Assembly (NCBI RefSeq): GCF_001426705.1
Contig: NZ_LMFC01000002.1
Span: 352,559 to 416,558, forward strand
Length of the DNA stretch: 64,000 nt
From: Cellulomonas sp. Root485
Lineage (GTDB): Bacteria; Actinomycetota; Actinomycetes; Actinomycetales; Cellulomonadaceae
Direction of reading: 5' to 3'
This document shows positions 7,791-18,303 of the stretch, piece by piece. Numbering within the stretch: the first letter of the stretch is position 1; every line of letters begins with the position of its first letter. The translations under genes were made by a program, and so were the position numbers. A model generated the notes under the pieces. That model saw nothing but the letters and a program-made list of their open reading frames with translations, had not been told where the DNA came from and searched no databases.

Positions 7791-8878
7791 CACGGCCGTG
7801 CCCCCGCCGCGATCGTCTGCCCCAGCGACGCGTCGTCGCGCTCGGCGTGCTGCTGGCGGACGTAGACCTGCAGGTCGGCCACGCGCTTGGCGTGCTCGGC
7901 CTCGAGCGCCAGCGGAGCCGGGCCCAGGGCGTGCGCGGCACGCGACAGGACGTCCTCGCAGGCGCTCGCGACCGTCGCGCGGACCCGCTTCGCCAGGAGC
8001 CGGCCCTGCGCGGCGTCGAGCCCGTGCGCGTCGACGAGCGACGCGGCCTCCGCGAGCGCGCGACGGGCGTCCTCCAGCCGGCGGTCGACCGCCCCGAGGT
8101 GCATCGCGAGCAACGGGTCGTCGCGCTGGGCCGCCTCGGCGTGCACCCGTCGGCCGATGCCGACCGCGCCACCGAACCAGCAGGCGGCGACCCCGATCCC
8201 GCCCCACCAGAACCCGGGTCGCTCCAGGTACCAGCCGGGAGTGCCGACGGGCGTCGCGGCGACGTCGTCGAACGCGACGGCCGTGCTGGGGATCTCGGCG
8301 AGCCCGCGCGACTCCCACACCTGGTCGAGCGGCCGGACCCCGGGGTCGTGCAGGTCGACCGCGAACAGCGCTCGTCCGCCGCCGGCCAGGTGGGCCGTGA
8401 CCAGGGCGGCGTCCAGCACCCCGGCCAGCGAGCACCAGGGCTTGGTCCCGTGGAGCCGCCAGCCGTCGCCGTCGTCGATCGCGTCGAGCCGCACGCCGGG
8501 GCCCTCCGCCGCGTAGACGCCCCACGTGCGGTCGTCGCGGTCGGGCGTGCCGGCCTGCGCGAGGATCGCACGGGCGTCCAGGTGCGGCTCCACCGCGCGG
8601 GCGACGCCGAGGTCGGTGGCGCCGAGTGTGGCGAGCAGCTCCCACAGCTCGCGGGTCGCGCCCTCGCCGGGGCGCAGGCGGTCCGGCCAGGTGGCGCGCA
8701 GGGCGTCGTCGACCGTCCGGGGAACGTCGAGGATCGGCCCGCCCGTGCGGAACGGCAGCAGGCGCACGGCGTCGTCGACCATCGTCGTCATCTCCGGGGG
8801 CAGCGCCTCGGACCGCTGCTCGATCCGTCGTCCCAGATCATCACCGGCTCGCGCCGGACGCGCGACCTGGGACGACAC
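7787..8878 (-). CDS. Acyl-CoA dehydrogenase-like flavoprotein
   Basis: 363 residues. N-terminal helical domain, a middle beta domain (LHGTKPWCSLAGVLDAALVTA, typical of FAD-contacting strands) and a C-terminal four-helix part. The usual catalytic Glu region is not obvious and the protein is slightly shorter than standard (about 380), so it may act on an unusual substrate or have a divergent active site. The start is uncertain: ATG 8878 gives 363 aa, ATG 8791 gives 334 aa. First gene of the operon with the PIG-L/methyltransferase and GT2 genes. Confidence 0.78.
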   Translation of the reverse strand: MSSQVARPARAGDDLGRRIEQRSEALPPEMTTMVDDAVRLLPFRTGGPILDVPRTVDDALRATWPDRLRPGEGATRELWELLATLGATDLGVARAVEPHLDARAILAQAGTPDRDDRTWGVYAAEGPGVRLDAIDDGDGWRLHGTKPWCSLAGVLDAALVTAHLAGGGRALFAVDLHDPGVRPLDQVWESRGLAEIPSTAVAFDDVAATPVGTPGWYLERPGFWWGGIGVAACWFGGAVGIGRRVHAEAAQRDDPLLAMHLGAVDRRLEDARRALAEAASLVDAHGLDAAQGRLLAKRVRATVASACEDVLSRAAHALGPAPLALEAEHAKRVADLQVYVRQQHAERDDASLGQTIAAGARPW

Positions 8879-8942
8879 CCGTGCGCAGACGCAGGCCCGC
8901 GTGGCAAGGTCGGAGCGTGCACCCGAGCGCCGGACCGATCCG

Positions 8943-9965
8943 ATGAGCGAGCTCGACGAGGTCGTCGACGACCTCTACTCCGGGCCGCCCGCCGAGTTCG
9001 TCTCCCGACGGTCCGCCGCGGTGAAGGCCGCCCGCGCGGACAAGGACCGGGAGCTCGCGGAGGCCATCGGCGAGCTGCGCAAGCCGACTGTCTCCGCCTG
9101 GCTGGTCAACCTCCTGGTGCGCGACGACGCCGACCTCGCCGGGCAGATCGTCGCCCTCGGCGAAGGGCTTCGCGACGCGGAGAAGTCCCTCGACGGCCCC
9201 GCCCTGCGCGAGCTGTCCAAGCAGCGCCGGCAGCTGGTCCGCTCGCTGGTCGCCCGGGCCCGCAAGCTCGCGCAGCCGACCGGGCAGAAGATCGGCGACG
9301 CCGTCGTGCAGGAGCTCGACGCCACCCTCACCGCCGCCCTGGCCGACCCGGCGGTCGCTCGCGAGGTGGTCTCCGGCAGGCTGACCGCCGCGCGCGAGTA
9401 CGCGGGGTTCGGCAGCGCGGACTCGTCGGACGGCGAGACGCCGGCCCCCCCGGCGCCGCGACCGCCGAAGCCGCCCAAGCCGACGCCCGCCCGCGGGAAG
9501 CTGCGGCTGGTGGGCGAGTCGGAGCGGGCCGAGCCGACCGGTGAGTCCGCGGCGGAGCGCGACCGTCGTCGCCGCCGCGAGGAGCGCGAGCAGCGGGCAC
9601 GCGACGAGGCGCAGGCCGCGTGGGAGCAGGCGGACCGCGCGGCGTCCGAGGCGAAGCGCCGGCACGACGCGGCGGTCGCGGCCCGCGACGAGAGCGCCGC
9701 GGAGGTTGCGCGGACCGAGGAGGCTGCCGCTCGCGCGCACGACGAGGAGGACGACCTGGTGCGCGCGCTCGCGGAGGCCCGCCGCAGGCTCGCCGCCGCC
9801 GGGAAGGCCGCAGCGGTCGCCGACAAGGAGGTCGGCACCGCGCAGCAGACCCTCCGGGCCGACGAGCGCGAGCTCACGACGGCGGAGCGCGAGCTGCACC
9901 GCGCGGAACGTGCGCGGGACGCCGCCGCTGCCGCCCGCGAACGTGCCCACCCGGCCGGCGACTGA
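8943..9965 (+). CDS. Coiled-coil hypothetical protein, Ala/Glu/Arg-rich
   Basis: 340 residues. Residues 1-150 form a folded helical domain (DEVVDDLYSGPPAEFVSRRS, then KPTVSAWLVNLL). A Pro/Ala-rich linker follows at about 160-185 (PAPPAPRPPKPPKP), then a long charged coiled coil from about 200 to 335 with heptad-like A/E/R repeats. No membrane segment or signal peptide. Similar proteins are common and unnamed in actinobacteria. It is followed after 15 bp by a YdeI-like gene on the same strand, probably one operon. Confidence 0.75.
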   Translation: MSELDEVVDDLYSGPPAEFVSRRSAAVKAARADKDRELAEAIGELRKPTVSAWLVNLLVRDDADLAGQIVALGEGLRDAEKSLDGPALRELSKQRRQLVRSLVARARKLAQPTGQKIGDAVVQELDATLTAALADPAVAREVVSGRLTAAREYAGFGSADSSDGETPAPPAPRPPKPPKPTPARGKLRLVGESERAEPTGESAAERDRRRRREEREQRARDEAQAAWEQADRAASEAKRRHDAAVAARDESAAEVARTEEAAARAHDEEDDLVRALAEARRRLAAAGKAAAVADKEVGTAQQTLRADERELTTAERELHRAERARDAAAAARERAHPAGD

Positions 9966-9980
9966 CGACGAGGAGGACGG

Positions 9981-10574
9981 ATGGCAGGCAGGGACGACGC
10001 CCCGCGGGTGCACGCGGAGACGGCCGAGGAGTGGCGCGACTGGCTCCTGGCGAACCACGCGACCGAGTCCGGCGCGTGGCTGGTGTCGTGGAAGTCGACG
10101 ACCGGCCGACCCTCGGTGGGCTACGTGCGGTCCGTCGAGGAGGCGCTGTGCGTCGGCTGGATCGACTCGTCGGGCCGGAAGCTGGACGACGAGCGGTCGA
10201 TGCTCTGGTTCACCCGCCGCAAGGCCGGCAGCGGTTGGGCGGGGACCAACAAGGAGCGGGTCGTGCGGCTGGAGGCCGAGGGCCGGATGACGCCGGCCGG
10301 CCGCGCGATGATCGACGCGGCCAAGGCGGACGGCTCGTGGACCCTGCTCGACGACGTCGAGAACCTCGTCATCCCGGACGACCTCGCGGCGGCGTTCGAG
10401 CGGCACCCCGGCGCGCGGGAGAACTTCGACGCCTTCCCGCCGTCGGCCCGTCGCGCCATCCTCGACTGGATCGTGCACGCCAAGCGCGACGCGACGCGTG
10501 CCGCGCGGCTGGAGGAGTCGGCACGGCTCGCGGCGCAGAACGTCCGGGCCAACCAGTGGGTACCCAAGGCGTAG
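9981..10574 (+). CDS. YdeI/OmpD-associated family protein
   Basis: 197 residues. Hallmarks: HAETAEEWRDWLLANHATESGAWLV, then SVEEALCVGWIDS and LWFTRRKAGSGWAGTNKERV, and a C-terminal PPSARRAILDWI helix region, all typical of the YdeI (bacteriocin-protection / OmpD-associated) family. Biochemical role is not settled for the family. A strong Shine-Dalgarno (GAGGAGG) precedes the ATG. It likely shares a transcript with the coiled-coil gene 15 bp upstream. Confidence 0.85.
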   Translation: MAGRDDAPRVHAETAEEWRDWLLANHATESGAWLVSWKSTTGRPSVGYVRSVEEALCVGWIDSSGRKLDDERSMLWFTRRKAGSGWAGTNKERVVRLEAEGRMTPAGRAMIDAAKADGSWTLLDDVENLVIPDDLAAAFERHPGARENFDAFPPSARRAILDWIVHAKRDATRAARLEESARLAAQNVRANQWVPKA

Positions 10575-10593
10575 GTGCAGGTCAGGGGACGCT

Positions 10594-10623
10594 TTGGTGG
10601 TGGGCCACCCGCACGGGTACCCT
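10594..10623 (+). promoter_or_regulatory. Promoter of tRNA-Ser(GCT)
   Basis: TTGGTG (10594-10599), an 18-bp spacer and TACCCT (10618-10623) form a sigma-70-like promoter. The expected transcript start lies about five bases before the mature tRNA at 10635. Confidence 0.4.
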
Positions 10624-10634
10624 GTGCTGGTCCT

Positions 10635-10723
10635 GGAGACGTCGCATAGCCCGGTCTAGTGCGCGACCCTGCTAAGGTCGTGAAGGCGTAAGCCTTCCGT
10701 GGGTTCAAATCCCACCGTCTCCG
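10635..10723 (+). tRNA. tRNA-Ser (anticodon GCT)
   Basis: Class II tRNA of 89 nt. Acceptor GGAGACG (10635-10641) pairs with CGTCTCC (10716-10722), discriminator G10723. Anticodon stem CGACC/GGTCG encloses loop CTGCTAA with GCT, which reads AGC/AGU. A long variable arm (GAAGGC...GCCTTC) and T-loop GTTCAAATC are present. CCA is not encoded. Confidence 0.95.
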
Positions 10724-10730
10724 CTCTCAC

Positions 10731-10761
10731 AACAGCTCGAACCCTCAGGGTTCGGGCTGTT
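10731..10761. terminator. Bidirectional hairpin terminator between tRNA-Ser and ltrA-like gene
   Basis: Fourteen-base arms (AACAGCTCGAACCC, 10731-10744, and GGGTTCGGGCTGTT, 10748-10761) pair with a single G-U wobble around a 3-nt loop. The loop is the stop codon of the convergent LtrA-like gene. The stem ends convergent transcripts on both strands. Confidence 0.65.
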
Positions 10762-11977
10762 GCTGTGTCCGGCCCCGCCGGCCCAGGACCACGTCGCCGA
10801 CGATCACCGCGAGCAGCACCCCGTTCGACACCCAGTTCAGGGCCAGCGGCGTCAGCGCGTCCCGCAGCAGGAACACGGCGAGCACCACGACGACGCCCAC
10901 GAGGTGCGCCACCGACCACCGGCCGCCGGTCGCCCGTCGGAAGAACGCGTTGCCCAGCAGGTAGACGGCCGCCGCACCGCAGATGAGCCCTGCGGTCCAC
11001 GTCCCGGTGTGCCCGAGCGGGTGCTCGAGGACGAGCTCGTCGGCGACCGCCGTGAGCACGATGCCCACGATCAGCAGGAACGGGACGTACGTGTAGGCGG
11101 TCTGCGCGACCATCCCCGGGTTGGTCTGCGACGAGAAGTACGCGGTGGCGGACTGCTCCGACCGGTCGAAGAACAGCAGCCACATGAGCACGGTGCTGGC
11201 GAACGCGGCGAGGAACGCCAGCAGGGTCGTGGCGTCGAGCTCCAGCTCCGCGAACGCCGTGCCGGTCACGATGATCGACTCGCCCAGGCTGATGATGAGG
11301 AACAGGGACACCCGCTCGGCCATGTGCGACCCGCGGACCGACCACGTGTGCGGGTTGGTCGGCCCGAGACCCGGCACCCAGAACAGGGCACGGGGCCCGG
11401 CGACGTCGAGCAGCGCCGCGACGACCCAGAGCACCAGCCGCGTCCGCTCCTCGTGCGTGAGGGCCCCGGCGATCCAGAACGCCCCGGACACGCTCAGCCA
11501 CACGGTGATCCGCACGAAGTTCTGGGCGTTCTCGGGCCAGTGCCGGCCCATCGCCCACACCGTGAACAGGGTCCGGCCCACCTGGATCAGCACGAACGGG
11601 ACCGCGAACAGCAGCGCCTTGTCCTCGAACGCCTCCGGGATCGCGCTCGACATCAGCAGCCCGAGCCCCATGAGGACCAGCAGCATCGTGCGGACCGGCA
11701 CCTTGTCCGGGTCCAGCCAGTTGGTCACCCAGGTGGTGTCGATCCACAGCCACCACACCGCCCAGCCCAGGATCAGGGTGTGCACCAGCGTGGTCAGGTC
11801 GGGGTGCGCGATGAGGCTGTGCGACAGCTGCGTGACCGCGAACACGAACACCAGGTCGAAGAACAGCTCCACGTAGCCGACCCGGCTGCTGTCGTGCCCG
11901 TCGCCGTGCCGCAGGACGTCCGCCCGCATGCCCCAGTGCCCGCCGCCCGTGCCGATGCGGTTCGTGGTCGTCGACAT
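10745..11977 (-). CDS. Low temperature requirement protein A (LtrA) family membrane protein
   Basis: 410 residues, about ten transmembrane helices. Family signatures: VGYVELFFDLVFVFAVTQLSH near the N-terminus, HMAERVSLFLIISLGESII in the middle, and a Trp-rich TM3 (WAVWWLWIDTTWVTNW). Found widely in actinobacteria; named from Listeria growth at low temperature, with no established biochemical activity. A weak -10-like CAGGAT lies just before the ATG. Confidence 0.9.
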   Translation of the reverse strand: MSTTTNRIGTGGGHWGMRADVLRHGDGHDSSRVGYVELFFDLVFVFAVTQLSHSLIAHPDLTTLVHTLILGWAVWWLWIDTTWVTNWLDPDKVPVRTMLLVLMGLGLLMSSAIPEAFEDKALLFAVPFVLIQVGRTLFTVWAMGRHWPENAQNFVRITVWLSVSGAFWIAGALTHEERTRLVLWVVAALLDVAGPRALFWVPGLGPTNPHTWSVRGSHMAERVSLFLIISLGESIIVTGTAFAELELDATTLLAFLAAFASTVLMWLLFFDRSEQSATAYFSSQTNPGMVAQTAYTYVPFLLIVGIVLTAVADELVLEHPLGHTGTWTAGLICGAAAVYLLGNAFFRRATGGRWSVAHLVGVVVVLAVFLLRDALTPLALNWVSNGVLLAVIVGDVVLGRRGRTQQQPEP

Positions 11978-12023
11978 GGCCGCGATCCTGCCACGAGCGT
12001 GTGACGGCTCACGTGCCTACGGT

Positions 12024-12053
12024 TTGGGCGACCGGGCTCCTGGCCTGTATCGT
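12024..12053 (+). promoter_or_regulatory. Promoter of tRNA-Arg(ACG)
   Basis: TTGGGC (12024-12029), an 18-bp spacer, and TATCGT (12048-12053, TAnnnT). This places the start about 17 nt before the mature tRNA at 12077. Confidence 0.45.
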
Positions 12054-12076
12054 CGTCTCCGGCCCTGCGGGGTCAT

Positions 12077-12149
12077 GCGCCCGTAGCTCAATGGATAGAG
12101 CATCTGACTACGGATCAGAAGGTTGGGGGTTCGAGTCCCTTCGGGCGCA
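12077..12149 (+). tRNA. tRNA-Arg (anticodon ACG)
   Basis: 73 nt. Acceptor GCGCCCG (12077-12083) pairs with CGGGCGC (12142-12148), discriminator A12149. Anticodon stem TCTGA/TCAGA holds loop CTACGGA with ACG, read as ICG after deamination for CGU/CGC/CGA. The T-loop is GTTCGAGTC. CCA is not encoded. Confidence 0.95.
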
Positions 12150-12157
12150 CACGGAAC

Positions 12158-12181
12158 AACGGCACCCCACGGGGTGCCGTT
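12158..12181 (+). terminator. Hairpin terminator downstream of tRNA-Arg
   Basis: Perfect 11-bp stem AACGGCACCCC / GGGGTGCCGTT (12158-12168 and 12171-12181) nine bases after the tRNA, followed by TGCTCGTTT. A compact intrinsic terminator. Confidence 0.65.
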
Positions 12182-12212
12182 GCTCGTTTCCGGGACGATG
12201 CGACGCTGAGCG

Positions 12213-12605
12213 TCAGACCTCGGCGCGGCGCTTCTCGACGCGGTTGCGCAGGAAGATCAGCGGGAGGATCAGCGCGCCGAGCATCGTCACGATCCAGACG
12301 GTGAGCGAGCCGAACACCCACGCGCTGGTGCCGCTGATGGTCAGGCCGTCGCCGACGAGGGTCGCCACCCACAGCGCGGCCACCGTGGAGACCAGGCCGA
12401 CACCGCCCGTGAGCGCGTTCGCGTACTTGCGGGACATCACCAGGAACCACGGCGTCAGGATGCTCTGCAGGACGGCGAACACGACGACGGCGACGAGGAA
12501 CCCGGAGGCCGTCACGGTGAACCCGTCGACGATCAGCGACGCGATCCAGAGGCCCAGGGCCGCCGACGCCAAGAAGATGAACGCCCGGATGAGGAAGACG
12601 ACCAT
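12213..12605 (-). CDS. Phage-holin-family (PF04020-type) four-helix membrane protein
   Basis: 130 residues with four hydrophobic segments (about 4-26, 32-52, 65-85, 95-117) and a short basic tail (RNRVEKRRAEV). Matches the small YvlD/mycobacterial four-TM 'phage holin family' group, with the conserved SILTPWFLV stretch after TM2. Despite the family name there is no phage context; a chromosomal membrane/envelope protein is likely. Confidence 0.82.
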   Translation of the reverse strand: MVVFLIRAFIFLASAALGLWIASLIVDGFTVTASGFLVAVVVFAVLQSILTPWFLVMSRKYANALTGGVGLVSTVAALWVATLVGDGLTISGTSAWVFGSLTVWIVTMLGALILPLIFLRNRVEKRRAEV

Positions 12606-12756
12606 GCGCGCACGCGCTCCTTCGTCGGTGGCGGTCGCAGGACTGCTCCCGGCCCTTGAGGCTCACAGTAGGGACTGGCCGCACGCGCCGCCAGGGTGTG
12701 ACCAGTCCGTTTGTTACGAGTGATCGCACGATGGGCCCCAGGTCCGGCGCGCCCGC

Positions 12757-12762
12757 TACCGT
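12757..12762 (+). promoter_or_regulatory. Predicted -10 of the glycogen phosphorylase gene
   Basis: TACCGT fits TAnnnT; seven bases separate it from the GTG at 12770, so the transcript would be leaderless or carry a single extra base. It lies inside the longer open frame that begins at 12656, which argues for the GTG start. Confidence 0.4.
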
Positions 12763-12769
12763 GGCGAGG

Positions 12770-15238
<2,469 letters not shown>

Positions 15239-15247
15239 GTCCACCCT

Positions 15248-15297
15248 GCAGCGTCCGAGGAAGTGAGCGCTCCAGCAGCCACGTCCTCGGACGTTGC
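15248..15297 (+). terminator. Hairpin terminator after glgP
   Basis: Arms GCAGCGTCCGAGGA (15248-15261) and TCCTCGGACGTTGC (15284-15297) pair over 14 bp with one G-U wobble, enclosing 22 nt, starting ten bases after the glgP stop. There is no U-tract, as is common in high-GC actinobacteria. Confidence 0.5.
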
Positions 15298-15314
15298 GGC
15301 GTGTCGGCGGGGCC

Positions 15315-15320
15315 TACCCT
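15315..15320 (+). promoter_or_regulatory. Predicted leaderless -10 of the DUF5997 gene
   Basis: TACCCT (TAnnnT) followed by six bases and the GTG at 15327. No Shine-Dalgarno is present at this start. Confidence 0.45.
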
Positions 15321-15326
15321 TGACGC

Positions 15327-15743
15327 GTGACACCCGCGAAGAAGTCCCAGGAGATGAAGGCGTCCACGGCCGCCGCCAAGCTCGACGTGTACCTGCCGGC
15401 GACCCCGGAGGACTTCCAGAACCGGATGATCACGCGCGACGAGCTCACCGAGCTGCAGCGCAACCCCCCGCAGTGGCTGGTGGACCTGCGCCGCGAGGGG
15501 CCGCACCCGCGCAGCGTCATCGCCGGCCGGCTGCGCATCTCCATCAGCGGCCTCGCCCGCGGCGGGATCACGGACCCGCTGACCACCGAGGAGATCGAGG
15601 CGCTGCAGGCCGAGCCGCCGAACTGGCTGGTCCGCGAGCGTGAGATCGCCGCGCAGGTCCGGCTGGAGGAGCGTCTGCAGGAGTCGCGCGAGGCGGACCG
15701 CAAGGCCGAGGCCGACCGCAAGGCGGCGTCCGGCAAGGGCTGA
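15327..15743 (+). CDS. DUF5997 family protein
   Basis: 138 residues. Two related blocks, TELQRNPPQWLVDLRREGPHP and EALQAEPPNWLVRERE, flank a helix-turn-helix-like VIAGRLRISISGLARGGI segment, which suggests nucleic-acid binding. The C-terminus is a charged helix (EADRKAEADRKAA). This matches the actinobacterial DUF5997 family. In other actinobacteria it often neighbours a LysR-type substrate-binding protein; such a protein lies here at 17514-18278. The stop abuts the convergent APC permease stop directly. Confidence 0.82.
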   Translation: MTPAKKSQEMKASTAAAKLDVYLPATPEDFQNRMITRDELTELQRNPPQWLVDLRREGPHPRSVIAGRLRISISGLARGGITDPLTTEEIEALQAEPPNWLVREREIAAQVRLEERLQESREADRKAEADRKAASGKG

Positions 15744-17273
15744 TCACAGCCCCCCGTGGGGCGGTTCGAAGTCGGGCACGAGCACGGGGGTCTCGCGGTT
15801 GAGCGACTCCCCGCGGAAGTACGGGCGCAGCGACACCTTGGCGGCGCACGCGACCATCAGCGGCACCCCGAGCGCGAGCATCCCGACGCCGATGACGAAC
15901 ACCCCGCCGATGCCGCCGAAGCTGGTGTAGCCGTAGTCGGGGTCGAGCATGTCCCGCGCGGAGATGCCGAACGCCCACAGCATCCCGAGGAAGCCGAGCA
16001 CGGGAAACAGACCGCGCAGGAAGAAGTTGCGTGCGCTGGTGAAGATGGACCGCCAGAAGTACACGACGCAGGCCAGCGCGGTCACGGCGTAGTAGAACGC
16101 GACGGCCAGGCCCAGCGACGCGATCGAGTCGAAGAGGGCGTCCTCGCTGAGCAGCTTGAGGACGATGTAGAAGACGCCCGCGGTGACGCCCATGACGATC
16201 GTCGAGAACGAGGGCGTCTTGAACACCGGGTGCACGCGAGCGAACTGCCCGGGCACCGCCTTGTAGATGGCCATGGCGAGGGTGCCGCGGGCCGTCGGCA
16301 GGATGGTGGTCTGGGTCGACGCCGTGGCGGACACCGCGATGACCAGCAGCAGGACGAACGCCATCACCGGACCGAGCATGGGCCCGCCCAGGACGGTGAC
16401 GACGTCGTCGATGTTGGCCTCGTTGTTCAGGCCGATCCCCGTGGTGCCGAACCCCGCGTACGCCTGCACGGCGACGGCGACCAGGCAGTAGGTGACCAGG
16501 AGGATGACGGTGGCCAGCACCGCGGCGCGCCCGGGGGTGCGCGCGAGGTCCTTGGTCTCCTCGTTGACGGCCAGGCACGCGTCCCAGCCCCAGTAGATGA
16601 ACAGGCACAGGATCACGGCGGCGGCGATGGCCGACGAGGTCAGTCCCGCGGGGTTGAACCAGGACCACTCCGGCAGCACGGCCTGCGGTCCGGCGGTCCC
16701 GGCGTAGACCTTCCAGAGCGCCAGGATGCTCAGCCCACCGAGCACGATGAACTGGAAGATGACGAGGACGTTCTGCAGCCGCTCGCTGACGATGATCCCG
16801 CGGTAGCTCACCCACGTCATCGCGACGATGAACCCGACCCCGAGGAGCAGGACGGCGATGCGGTTCTCGGCGACCTGGTCCAGGCCGAACGCGCGCAGGA
16901 AGTAGACGGCCGCGACCTCCGCGACGTTGGCCAGCACGATGATCCCCGAGACGGCGACGCCCCAGCCGCCCAGCCAGCCGACCCAGGGCCCCAGCGCCTT
17001 GGCGCCCCACGTGAACGTGGTCCCGCAGTCGGGCATGACCGAGTTGAGCTCGCGGTACGCGATGGCGGTCAGCAGCATCGGGACGAACGCGATGAGGAAC
17101 ATGGCCGGCGACTTCTCCCCGACCGCCAGCACCACGTAGCCGAGCGTGGCGGCCAGCGAGTACGCCGGGGCCGTCGACGCGAGACCGATGACGGTGTTGC
17201 CCCAGAGGCCCAGGCTGCCGGAGCTCAGCCCTTTGGCGGCAGCAGGGGACTCGTCGGTCACGGCACTGCTCAT
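15744..17273 (-). CDS. APC-family amino acid/polyamine permease
   Basis: 509 residues, about 12-13 TM helices. The N-terminal GLWGNTVIGLASTAPAYSLAATLG matches the TM1 unwound G-S/T-A substrate region of APC transporters, and TM6 is FIYWGWDACLAVNEETKD. ATG 17273 has a good Shine-Dalgarno (GGGAGG, five-base spacer). The longer open frame upstream is not supported. Substrate cannot be read from sequence. The 240-bp region upstream carries a perfect inverted repeat and sits between this gene and the LysR-type protein gene, which may sense a ligand of this transporter. Confidence 0.87.
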   Translation of the reverse strand: MSSAVTDESPAAAKGLSSGSLGLWGNTVIGLASTAPAYSLAATLGYVVLAVGEKSPAMFLIAFVPMLLTAIAYRELNSVMPDCGTTFTWGAKALGPWVGWLGGWGVAVSGIIVLANVAEVAAVYFLRAFGLDQVAENRIAVLLLGVGFIVAMTWVSYRGIIVSERLQNVLVIFQFIVLGGLSILALWKVYAGTAGPQAVLPEWSWFNPAGLTSSAIAAAVILCLFIYWGWDACLAVNEETKDLARTPGRAAVLATVILLVTYCLVAVAVQAYAGFGTTGIGLNNEANIDDVVTVLGGPMLGPVMAFVLLLVIAVSATASTQTTILPTARGTLAMAIYKAVPGQFARVHPVFKTPSFSTIVMGVTAGVFYIVLKLLSEDALFDSIASLGLAVAFYYAVTALACVVYFWRSIFTSARNFFLRGLFPVLGFLGMLWAFGISARDMLDPDYGYTSFGGIGGVFVIGVGMLALGVPLMVACAAKVSLRPYFRGESLNRETPVLVPDFEPPHGGL

Positions 17274-17358
17274 CGGACCTCCCGGCTCGCGTCGTCGCGG
17301 TGCCTCCGAAACCGGACAGTACTCCCGCCGACTCCCGCACGGGCGGCGACGGCCCAGC

Positions 17359-17413
17359 CGAACCCGACATGGCTGCCGCGAACGCCCCGATGACGACACC
17401 CATGTCGGGTTCG
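17359..17413. repeat. 14-bp perfect inverted repeat upstream of the APC permease
   Basis: CGAACCCGACATGG (17359-17372) and CCATGTCGGGTTCG (17400-17413) are exact reverse complements separated by 27 nt, 41 bp start to start (about four DNA turns). They lie 86-140 bp upstream of the permease start. They could be a pair of regulator sites or a long-loop hairpin. Confidence 0.6.
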
Positions 17414-17513
17414 TCGATGCGTCCGGCGACGACCAAGCCATGGGTGGCGCGACGGGACCGCGTGAGGGCACTAGGGCTTGGTCGCGGGAGAACGGTGAGG
17501 GTGGTGGCGTGCG

Positions 17514-18278
17514 TCAGCGGCCCGGGCGGGGCTTGCGCGGGTTGGGCATCTTCGACGTCGACCGCCCCGTCCCACCCTTGCTCTTCCCTGCCGCACCCTT
17601 GCCCGAGGTGCCCTTGGCCGACCCCGCGCCCGGCTTGCGACCGCGGCCGGTCGGTTCGGGGGGCGGTGGGGCACCTCGGCCGCGGGAGCTCGTGGCGGTG
17701 CGGCCGCGGACGATGCCGATGAACTCCTCGGTCAGGTCGTCGTAGCGGTCGGTGACCCAGGCGAGGCCCACGGCGGACCCGGGGGCGTCGCGCACGATGC
17801 GGGCGGTCAGGCCGCGGCGCTGGTGCAGCCGGCCGAGCGACTGCGGCAGGACGATCACGGCGACGCCGGCGGCGACCAGGTCGATCGCGTCGGCCGTGGT
17901 CGAGACGGGGTCGCCGGCGAACGGGGTGCCGGGTGGGTCGGCCCAGTGCAGCTGGTCGTCGAGCGGCACGACGAGCGTCTCGTCGTCGAGGTCGGCGGCG
18001 TCGATCTCGTCCACGACGCTGACCACGTGGTCCTTGGGCACGACGACGACCGTGGCCTCGGTGTACAGGGAGATCGTCGACAGGTCGTCGCCGAGGGCCG
18101 GCAGCCGCACGAGCGCGACGTCCGCGCCACCGGAGCGCAGGACCTCCACGGCCTGGTCGGGGGACGTGTGCACGAGCTCGACCGGCACGTCCGGCAGCCG
18201 CTGCTGCCAGACCCGGAGCCACCGGTCGGGGTTGACGCCCGGGACGAGCGCGAGGCGGAACACGGCGGGTGCGGTCAC
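17514..18278 (-). CDS. LysR-type substrate-binding domain protein lacking the HTH
   Basis: 254 residues from GTG 18278. Residues 1-195 are a periplasmic-binding-like LysR effector domain (FRLALVPGVNPDRWLRVWQQ, ADVALVRLP, AGVAVIVLPQSLGRLHQRRG). No N-terminal winged helix is encoded; the preceding frame overlaps trmB. The C-terminal 55 residues are a low-complexity Gly/Lys/Arg/Ser tail. It lies 25 bp after trmB on the same strand. Known families of this kind sit beside DUF5997 genes. The basic tail may bind nucleic acid; this is inference. Confidence 0.75.
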   Translation of the reverse strand: MTAPAVFRLALVPGVNPDRWLRVWQQRLPDVPVELVHTSPDQAVEVLRSGGADVALVRLPALGDDLSTISLYTEATVVVVPKDHVVSVVDEIDAADLDDETLVVPLDDQLHWADPPGTPFAGDPVSTTADAIDLVAAGVAVIVLPQSLGRLHQRRGLTARIVRDAPGSAVGLAWVTDRYDDLTEEFIGIVRGRTATSSRGRGAPPPPEPTGRGRKPGAGSAKGTSGKGAAGKSKGGTGRSTSKMPNPRKPRPGR

Positions 18279-18303
18279 GGGGTGCTCCGGGAGGTGGGGG
18301 CGG

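Noticed and set aside
75-12149. tRNA genes as phage attachment sites
   Set aside because: No integrase or repeated tRNA 3' end fragments were seen near them.
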